Positions 59,118 to 64,000 of a DNA stretch of 64,000 nucleotides are shown here, in pieces. Where the stretch lies: NCBI GenBank assembly GCA_039822005.1, contig JBCBMZ010000003.1, positions 62,001 to 126,000 of the forward strand, given 5' to 3'. Numbering within the stretch: position 1 is the stretch's first letter; each line of letters opens with the position of its first letter. The position numbers were made by a program, and so were the translations under genes. The notes beneath the pieces were generated by a model that did no database searches, was not told where the DNA came from, and saw nothing but the letters and a program-made list of their open reading frames with translations. The DNA is from JBCBDX01 sp039822005 (GTDB lineage Bacteria; Pseudomonadota; Alphaproteobacteria; Rhizobiales; Rhizobiaceae).

Positions 59118-59151
59118 ACAAGGGCACCGCGTGACAACGCGGTGCCCTTGT
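59118..59151 (+). terminator. Hairpin between tsf and pyrH
   Basis: A 15-bp perfect stem ACAAGGGCACCGCGT / ACGCGGTGCCCTTGT with a 4-base loop (GACA). The 3' end lacks a long T-run (TGTATC), so it may be an attenuator or partial terminator that separates rpsB-tsf from pyrH-frr transcription. Confidence 0.75.
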
Positions 59152-59190
59152 TGTATCGCCTGACGGACTCAACAAAATTTGCAGATTCCC

Positions 59191-59913
59191 ATGCCTGAAA
59201 ACGTTAAATACAAGCGTGTCTTGCTCAAAGTTTCAGGCGAGGCTTTGATGGGTGCACAGGGTTTTGGCATTGACGTGGAAGTGGCTGACCGCATCGCCGC
59301 CGACATAAAAGCGGCTGTGGATTTGGGGGTTCAAGTTGCGATCGTGATCGGTGGCGGAAATATCTTCAGGGGTGTGGCCGTAGCCTCGCGTGGCGGTGAC
59401 CGTGTCACGGGCGACCACATGGGGATGTTGGCAACCGTGATTAATTCGCTTGCGCTGCGCACATCCCTGGTAAAACAGGGCTTGGATGCCGTTGTTCTTT
59501 CCGCCATCGCGATGCCTCAATTGTGCGAAAGCTTTTCCCAACGAAAAGCGACGTGGAGCATAGAGCAGGGGCGTGTGGTGATTTTTGCCGGGGGAACGGG
59601 TAACCCGTACTTCACGACAGACAGTGCAGCTGCCCTTCGCGCCGCAGAGATCAACGCGGACGCCCTGATGAAAGGCACGCAAGTCGACGGCATTTACGAG
59701 GCCGACCCCAAAACACATCCTGACGCGGCGCGTTTTGACAAAATGACACACAATGATGTGTTGGCGCGCGGGTTGGAGGTGATGGATGTTGCAGCCGTCG
59801 CACTTACGCGCGAAAATAAAATCCCGATCGTTGTGTTCTCAATTCACAATGAAGGTGGTTTCGTCGATGTGCTGCAAGGGCAGGGGCGCTGCACCATCGT
59901 TTCAGATGATTAG
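59191..59913 (+). CDS. pyrH: Uridylate kinase
   Basis: 240 residues of the amino-acid-kinase family. VLLKVSGEALMG, VIGGGNIFRG, GDHMGMLATVINSLAL, FAGGTGNPYFTTDSAAALRAAE and VDGIYEADPK are all UMP kinase signatures. It phosphorylates UMP to UDP and is feedback-regulated by UTP and activated by GTP in relatives. An extra TTG frame start four codons earlier is less likely. Confidence 0.97.
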   Translation: MPENVKYKRVLLKVSGEALMGAQGFGIDVEVADRIAADIKAAVDLGVQVAIVIGGGNIFRGVAVASRGGDRVTGDHMGMLATVINSLALRTSLVKQGLDAVVLSAIAMPQLCESFSQRKATWSIEQGRVVIFAGGTGNPYFTTDSAAALRAAEINADALMKGTQVDGIYEADPKTHPDAARFDKMTHNDVLARGLEVMDVAAVALTRENKIPIVVFSIHNEGGFVDVLQGQGRCTIVSDD

Positions 59914-59948
59914 TGGCAACTTCATGTTGTTGTCTTGAGGGTAATTGG

Positions 59949-60509
59949 ATGAGTACAGAATTTGACATGGCAGATACCGAGCGCCGGATGGAAGGCGCCA
60001 TCACTGCTTTTACCTCTGATTTGGGTGGATTGCGTACGGGCCGCGCGTCGGCAAACCTGCTGGATCCCATCACGGTTGAAGCCTACGGCGCGCCAACCCC
60101 CATCACTCAAGTTGCCAATGTGACCGTACCCGAGCCACGGATGCTTGCCGTAAACGTTTGGGACAAGAGCATGGTTGGTGCAGTTGAAAGGGCAATCCGG
60201 GATTCTTCGCTCGGTCTCAATCCCATGACAGACGGCTCTACCGTCCGCGTCCCGCTCCCCGAACTCAATGAGGAGCGTCGCAAGGAATTGGTCAAGGTCG
60301 CACACCAATATGCGGAAAATGCCCGCATTGCTGTACGCCACGTGCGCCGCGATGCGATGGACACACTGAAAAAGTTGGAAAAAGACGGTGATTTGGGCCA
60401 GGATGACAGCCGAAGTCAGGCTGATACGGTTCAAAAAACGACAGACGGTTTCATCGATCGGATCGACAGTTTGTTGACGAAAAAAGAAGAAGAAATCCTG
60501 CAAGTGTAA
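59949..60509 (+). CDS. frr: Ribosome recycling factor
   Basis: 186 residues. DTERRMEGAITAFTSDLGGLRTGRASANLLDPI, VTVPEPRMLAVNVWDKSM, GLNPMTDGSTVRVPLPELNEERRKELVK and RHVRRDAMDTLKKLEKDG are the RRF signatures. It releases ribosomes from mRNA with EF-G after termination. It follows pyrH after 35 bases. Confidence 0.97.
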   Translation: MSTEFDMADTERRMEGAITAFTSDLGGLRTGRASANLLDPITVEAYGAPTPITQVANVTVPEPRMLAVNVWDKSMVGAVERAIRDSSLGLNPMTDGSTVRVPLPELNEERRKELVKVAHQYAENARIAVRHVRRDAMDTLKKLEKDGDLGQDDSRSQADTVQKTTDGFIDRIDSLLTKKEEEILQV

Positions 60510-60537
60510 GCTTGCTGATCAATTTCCGGATAGCCCA

Positions 60538-61299
60538 TTGCTCAACCCAGACCCTTTTTCATCTGTTGAACCGCCGGCCCATGTCGCCATCATTATGGAT
60601 GGAAATGGACGTTGGGCGCAGGCTCGGGGTATGCCGCGAACGCTTGGCCACAAAGCTGGCGTAGAGGCGGTGCGCCGTACTGTGAAGGCGGCGCCGGACT
60701 TTGGCATCCAGCATTTGACACTATACGCTTTTTCTTCGGAAAACTGGTCTAGGCCACCGTCAGAGGTACGCGATTTGCTGGGCTTGCTGCGGCTTTACAT
60801 ACGCAGAGACTTGGCAGAATTGGTGGCGAACGGGGTGCGCGTGCGGGTGATTGGTGATCGTGCCAACCTGACCCCCGACATTATTTCGTTGATTGAGACC
60901 GCAGAAAACCGCACGCATGGAAACACCAAATTAAATCTCAACATCGCTTTCAACTATGGTGGTCGCGATGAAATCGCACGCGCTGTCGACAGTCTTCTAC
61001 GCGAGCGGATGACCATGCCGGCAAGTGAACAGGCCAAAGCAACAACACAGTCCGACATTCACCGCCATTTGGACACTTCGGCACTGCCTGACCCTGACTT
61101 GATAATTCGCACATCCGGCGAGCAACGCTTGTCCAATTTTCTGCTTTGGCAAGCGGCATATTCGGAATTTGTCTTTTGCGATTGCCTGTGGCCCGACTTC
61201 GATGCGCAAGAACTTGGCGCTTGCTTGATGGAATATGCCCAGCGTGATCGGCGCTTTGGCGGTGTAGCGCCTTTGCCAGCCAGCGAAGCGGCACAATGA
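60538..61299 (+). CDS. uppS: Isoprenyl transferase (undecaprenyl diphosphate synthase)
   Basis: 253 residues with a TTG start at 60538. HVAIIMDGNGRWAQARGMPRTLGHKAG near residue 15, LTLYAFSSENWSRP and the C-terminal DLIIRTSGEQRLSNFLLWQAAYSEFVF are the cis-prenyltransferase motifs, with Asp in MDGNGRW as the catalytic residue. It makes the lipid carrier for peptidoglycan. It overlaps cdsA by four bases. Confidence 0.96.
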   Translation: MLNPDPFSSVEPPAHVAIIMDGNGRWAQARGMPRTLGHKAGVEAVRRTVKAAPDFGIQHLTLYAFSSENWSRPPSEVRDLLGLLRLYIRRDLAELVANGVRVRVIGDRANLTPDIISLIETAENRTHGNTKLNLNIAFNYGGRDEIARAVDSLLRERMTMPASEQAKATTQSDIHRHLDTSALPDPDLIIRTSGEQRLSNFLLWQAAYSEFVFCDCLWPDFDAQELGACLMEYAQRDRRFGGVAPLPASEAAQ

Positions 61300-62114
61300 G
61301 CGACCTGCCCAAGCGCTTGGCTTCGGGCTTGGTATTGGGTATCGTTTTTGCGATATCTGCATGGCTTGGCGGCTTTGTTTTCATTGCCCTTTTGTGCGCC
61401 GCAAGTTGCGTGATCTGGTTCGAGTGGTGCGGCATTCGCATGCCACATTTGGACGACCGTCTTTTATTGGCCGGTGCGCTCACCATCATTGCTATGGCTT
61501 TGGTGTTGTGGCTTGCAAGTGGCTGGTGGTTTTGGGCTCTACTCCTAATACCTCCTGCTTTTTTCTGCATCAGCGCCATAAAACTGGGTCAAACTGCATC
61601 AATCAAAGGGTTGCTCTATGCTGCCATTTTGATGGTATCGCTGGGCCATTTGCGCGGCGTTGGCGACAATTGGGCGGGATTTATCTCCATCTGCTTTCTT
61701 TGCGCTGTCGTCTTTGCCACAGACATTGGTGCATATTTCGTCGGCCGATCATTGGGTGGACCCAAGCTTTGGCCGGCGATTTCCCCCAACAAAACGATAT
61801 CAGGGGCAGCTGGCGGACTTTTCATTGCCATGATTGCCGCGACGCTGACCTATGTGGCGTTTGGCTTGTCACCGGTATGGATCGCCGCTTGCCTGGCAGC
61901 GCTTCTGTCGGTGGTGGCGCAATGCGGTGACCTATATGAATCGTGGATTAAACGACGAGCCGGTGTAAAAGACTCCGGGCGGTTGATTCCAGGCCACGGC
62001 GGCGTCATGGATCGTGTCGATGGCCTTCTTTTCGCCGCCTTTGGATTGTGGTTGTCAAGTGTAGTCGCCGGACATTGGCTTATTCCGGCAAATACGTTTT
62101 TCGCTGTTGGTTGA
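61296..62114 (+). CDS. cdsA: Phosphatidate cytidylyltransferase
   Basis: 272 residues with about eight membrane spans. VVFATDIGAYFVGRSLGG and the C-terminal QCGDLYESWIKRRAGVKDSGRLIPGHGGVMDRVDGLL are the CDP-diglyceride synthase signature. It makes CDP-diacylglycerol for phospholipids. No dxr gene separates it from rseP, unlike in E. coli. Confidence 0.96.
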   Translation: MSDLPKRLASGLVLGIVFAISAWLGGFVFIALLCAASCVIWFEWCGIRMPHLDDRLLLAGALTIIAMALVLWLASGWWFWALLLIPPAFFCISAIKLGQTASIKGLLYAAILMVSLGHLRGVGDNWAGFISICFLCAVVFATDIGAYFVGRSLGGPKLWPAISPNKTISGAAGGLFIAMIAATLTYVAFGLSPVWIAACLAALLSVVAQCGDLYESWIKRRAGVKDSGRLIPGHGGVMDRVDGLLFAAFGLWLSSVVAGHWLIPANTFFAVG

Positions 62115-62161
62115 CTCCTTCCGCGCCAGACTTTTGAGCGGATTCTTGTGCAGGTTCATTG

Positions 62162-63304
62162 ATGGATTTTTTGAACTTATTTTCGACCCAGGGTTTTCTC
62201 CTAGGTGTCCTCGTTCCCTTCTTTTTTGTCTTGATGATCGTGGTATTTGTCCACGAGCTTGGCCACTATCTAGTGGGTCGGTGGTGCGGGATTGGCGCGA
62301 AGGTGTTTTCCGTCGGCTTCGGGCCGGAGATTTTCGGATTTACTGATCGAGCGGGGACGCGCTGGCGGCTGTCTGCCATACCGCTTGGTGGTTATGTGCG
62401 TTTTGTTGGCGATATGAATGCCGCTTCGACCAAGGCCGAAATGGACGATGGCTTGACCGAAGAGGAAAAAGCGCAGGCTTTTCACAACAAAAGCGTTTGG
62501 AGGCGGGCAGCGACTGTTGTCGCCGGCCCGTTGGCCAATCTCATTTTGGCCATTGCGATCTTCACGTTGATCTTTTCGGTTTGGGGCCGCTCCATCGCTG
62601 ATCCGGTTGTGAGCACCGTCAATGATGGTGGTGCCGCTGCGGTGGCTGGAATTGAGCCGGGCGACATCTTTGTTTCACTCGATGGAATGCCGGTCGAAAC
62701 TTTCGCCGACGTGCAGCGCTATGTGGGGCCGCGCGCCGAAACGCCCATTAAAATGGTTTTGAAACGTGATGGGCGCGATATTGAAATTCTGGTGACGCCT
62801 GAAAGACTGGAAATCGAAGATCGTTTTGGCAACAAGATGGAACAAGGAGTGATTGGGGTGTTAGCGGCTCGTGAAGATGCCAGTTTTCGAACGCAGGATT
62901 TCGGTCCCGGAGAAGCGTTTGTCGAGGCCTTCAGGGAAACCGGCTACATCATCAGTCGCACGGGCGGATATCTTGCCGGCGTAATTATGGGACGCGAACG
63001 GGCAGACCAGATTGGGGGACCTATTCGGGTCGCTCAGATATCGGGGCAGGTCGCCACCCTTGGGTGGCTTGCGTTGATCAATTTGGTCGCGGTTTTGTCC
63101 ATATCGATCGGCCTTTTGAACCTGTTGCCTGTGCCAGTTTTGGACGGTGGCCATCTGATGTTCTATGCCGCAGAAGCCGTGCGTGGTCGACCATTGTCGG
63201 AGAATGCGCAAGAGTTTGCCTATCGTATTGGTTTTTCACTGATTCTCGGTCTCATGGTTTTTGCGACCTGGAATGATGTCTCCATTTTATTATCCTCGGA
63301 ATAG
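62162..63304 (+). CDS. rseP: RIP metalloprotease RseP
   Basis: 380 residues. HELGH zinc motif in VVFVHELGHYLVGR near residue 30, GPEIFGFTDRAGTRWRLSAIPLGGYVRF, one PDZ domain (GGAAAVAGIEPGDIFVSLDG, residues about 150-230) and NLLPVPVLDGGHLMFYAAEAVRGRP near the C-terminus. It cleaves anti-sigma factors or signal-peptide remnants inside the membrane. The ATG at 62162 is preferred; a TTG one codon upstream is possible. Confidence 0.96.
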   Translation: MDFLNLFSTQGFLLGVLVPFFFVLMIVVFVHELGHYLVGRWCGIGAKVFSVGFGPEIFGFTDRAGTRWRLSAIPLGGYVRFVGDMNAASTKAEMDDGLTEEEKAQAFHNKSVWRRAATVVAGPLANLILAIAIFTLIFSVWGRSIADPVVSTVNDGGAAAVAGIEPGDIFVSLDGMPVETFADVQRYVGPRAETPIKMVLKRDGRDIEILVTPERLEIEDRFGNKMEQGVIGVLAAREDASFRTQDFGPGEAFVEAFRETGYIISRTGGYLAGVIMGRERADQIGGPIRVAQISGQVATLGWLALINLVAVLSISIGLLNLLPVPVLDGGHLMFYAAEAVRGRPLSENAQEFAYRIGFSLILGLMVFATWNDVSILLSSE

Positions 63305-63489
63305 TCCCGCCTTATTTAGATTTGGTTCACCATGATCGCACTCTGCCAGTGGCTAAAACGACACGAAAGCCAAGAACGTAAACGGTTTTTAACCCTGACG
63401 CTTGCGTGTGGGCACAAAGACTGTAATAGGGAAATGGAGAGTCGGATCGACGTCGATAAGTCGATGGGTTTCAATGGGGATTTAACCGC

Positions 63490-64000
63490 ATGATAGCGGC
63501 AAAGATTATAATGAGAGCGCTTTCATTGACCGCACTGACGGCGCTCCCTCTTGCTGGTGCAACCAGCGTGGCACTTGTCACGTCTGCTCCAGTCGCACAG
63601 GCAGCCGTTGTGACCAGCATCGTGGTGCGCGGCAATCAACGCGTGGGTAATCAGACAATCGCCGACTTTGTTGGCTACCGCAGTGGTGCGAACTTCACGC
63701 CGTCACTAGTTGATGACGCGGTCAAGGCACTATTTCGCACCGGACTGTTCGCCGATGCATCCGTCCGTGTTTCTGGCGGAACTTTAATTGTTGAGGTCAC
63801 CGAGTTCGGTATCGTCAACCAAGTCCTTTTCCAAGGCAATCGCCGGCTGAAGGATGATCGTCTGTCGCAGGTTGTACGCCTCGCGCCCCGTGAGCGCTTT
63901 GAGCAAACAACGCTGGATGAAGATGTGATTGCCATCCAGGAGGCTTACAGCCGTACTGGTCGCGCCGATGTGGCGGTAAGTGCAAGCGTGGTCGATTTGG
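63490..64000 (+). CDS. bamA: Outer-membrane assembly factor BamA, N-terminal part
   Basis: At least 170 codons, open to the end of the window. A signal peptide MIAAKIIMRALSLTALTALP ends near AQA-A (residue about 36). POTRA domain 1 starts SIVVRGNQRVGNQTIADFVGYRSG; domain 2 follows (VNQVLFQGNRRLKDDRL). BamA folds outer-membrane beta-barrel proteins. GGGGA lies about 11 bases upstream of the start. It follows rseP after 185 bases. Confidence 0.94.
   Translation, partial: MIAAKIIMRALSLTALTALPLAGATSVALVTSAPVAQAAVVTSIVVRGNQRVGNQTIADFVGYRSGANFTPSLVDDAVKALFRTGLFADASVRVSGGTLIVEVTEFGIVNQVLFQGNRRLKDDRLSQVVRLAPRERFEQTTLDEDVIAIQEAYSRTGRADVAVSASVVDL

Noticed and set aside
61296..63304. Loss of dxr between cdsA and rseP
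   Set aside because: dxr is located elsewhere or replaced by another enzyme in many Hyphomicrobiales, so its absence here is not remarkable.
1..64000. Prophage, insertion sequence, integrase, tRNA or rRNA genes
   Set aside because: No transposase, integrase, phage structural gene, terminal inverted repeats or tRNA-like cloverleaf was recognised on either strand.

Overview
The window looks like a chromosomal segment of an alphaproteobacterium of the order Hyphomicrobiales (Rhizobiales), probably a marine or free-living member. The basis is gene content: the division-site ATPase MipZ, EipB (DUF1849), DUF1489, DUF3126, a general L-amino-acid Aap transporter, an adjacent ClpS-ClpA pair, and a NifU-like/folE/hisI neighbourhood. 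No rRNA, tRNA, insertion sequence, prophage or CRISPR array was seen. Genes are tightly packed, with many ATGA overlaps.

Region 1 (1-7.9 kb, + strand) is a C3-sulfonate operon. It holds the end of a TRAP transporter permease, a HisD-family sulfopropanediol dehydrogenase (HpsN-like), an SDR, a medium-chain dehydrogenase that has lost most of its structural-zinc cysteines, both subunits of sulfolactate sulfo-lyase (SuyA, SuyB), a ComC-type sulfolactate dehydrogenase, a UspA protein and a YeiH-type exporter (SuyZ-like). Together they could import 2,3-dihydroxypropane-1-sulfonate and/or sulfolactate, oxidise it, cleave it to pyruvate plus sulfite, and export the inorganic sulfur.

Region 2 (7.9-19.6 kb) is a sugar or sugar-acid locus. 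Two tandem LacI-family regulators face a complete CUT1 ABC importer, an SDR, a beta-propeller lactonase and a hydroxypyruvate-isomerase-like protein. Next come gluconokinase, a gluconate 5-dehydrogenase-like SDR and an L-idonate 5-dehydrogenase-like MDR. Two GntR-type palindromes (TTA-N4-TAA core) lie in the two divergent promoter regions and suggest one regulon.

Region 3 (19.6-31.9 kb) holds a cystathionine beta-lyase-like gene and the aapJQMP operon, in which AapP carries an unusual N-terminal helix-hairpin-helix module and Ala/Lys/Pro linker. Housekeeping and hypothetical genes follow: DUF2459, an FAD monooxygenase, a CHCC zinc finger, an alpha/beta hydrolase, cysE, DUF3126 and a gamma-carbonic anhydrase. 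Region 4 (31.9-42.5 kb) has a LapG-like protease, tandem PilZ and PAS_5 proteins, a candidate small RNA, rhomboid, CBS, hisI, folE, a NifU-like scaffold, yidD, mgtE, a MerR regulator and three membrane proteins.

Region 5 (42.5-57.1 kb) has sdaA, DUF1489, mipZ, VWA and J-domain proteins, a SPOR-tailed DD-carboxypeptidase, a phasin with a candidate PhaR-type operator, clpS-clpA, azlCD, HIT, a FemAB-like protein, GDPD, RidA and EipB. Region 6 (57.1-64.0 kb) is the conserved rpsB-tsf-pyrH-frr-uppS-cdsA-rseP-bamA block for translation and envelope assembly; bamA runs off the end.

The most unusual signals are the HhH-AapP fusion, the zinc-lobe-less dehydrogenase inside the sulfonate operon, the combined SDR/lactonase/idonate/gluconokinase locus with shared operators, a hairpin whose loop is a G-quadruplex motif on one strand and C-rich on the other, and an orphan promoter-terminator unit that looks like a small RNA.
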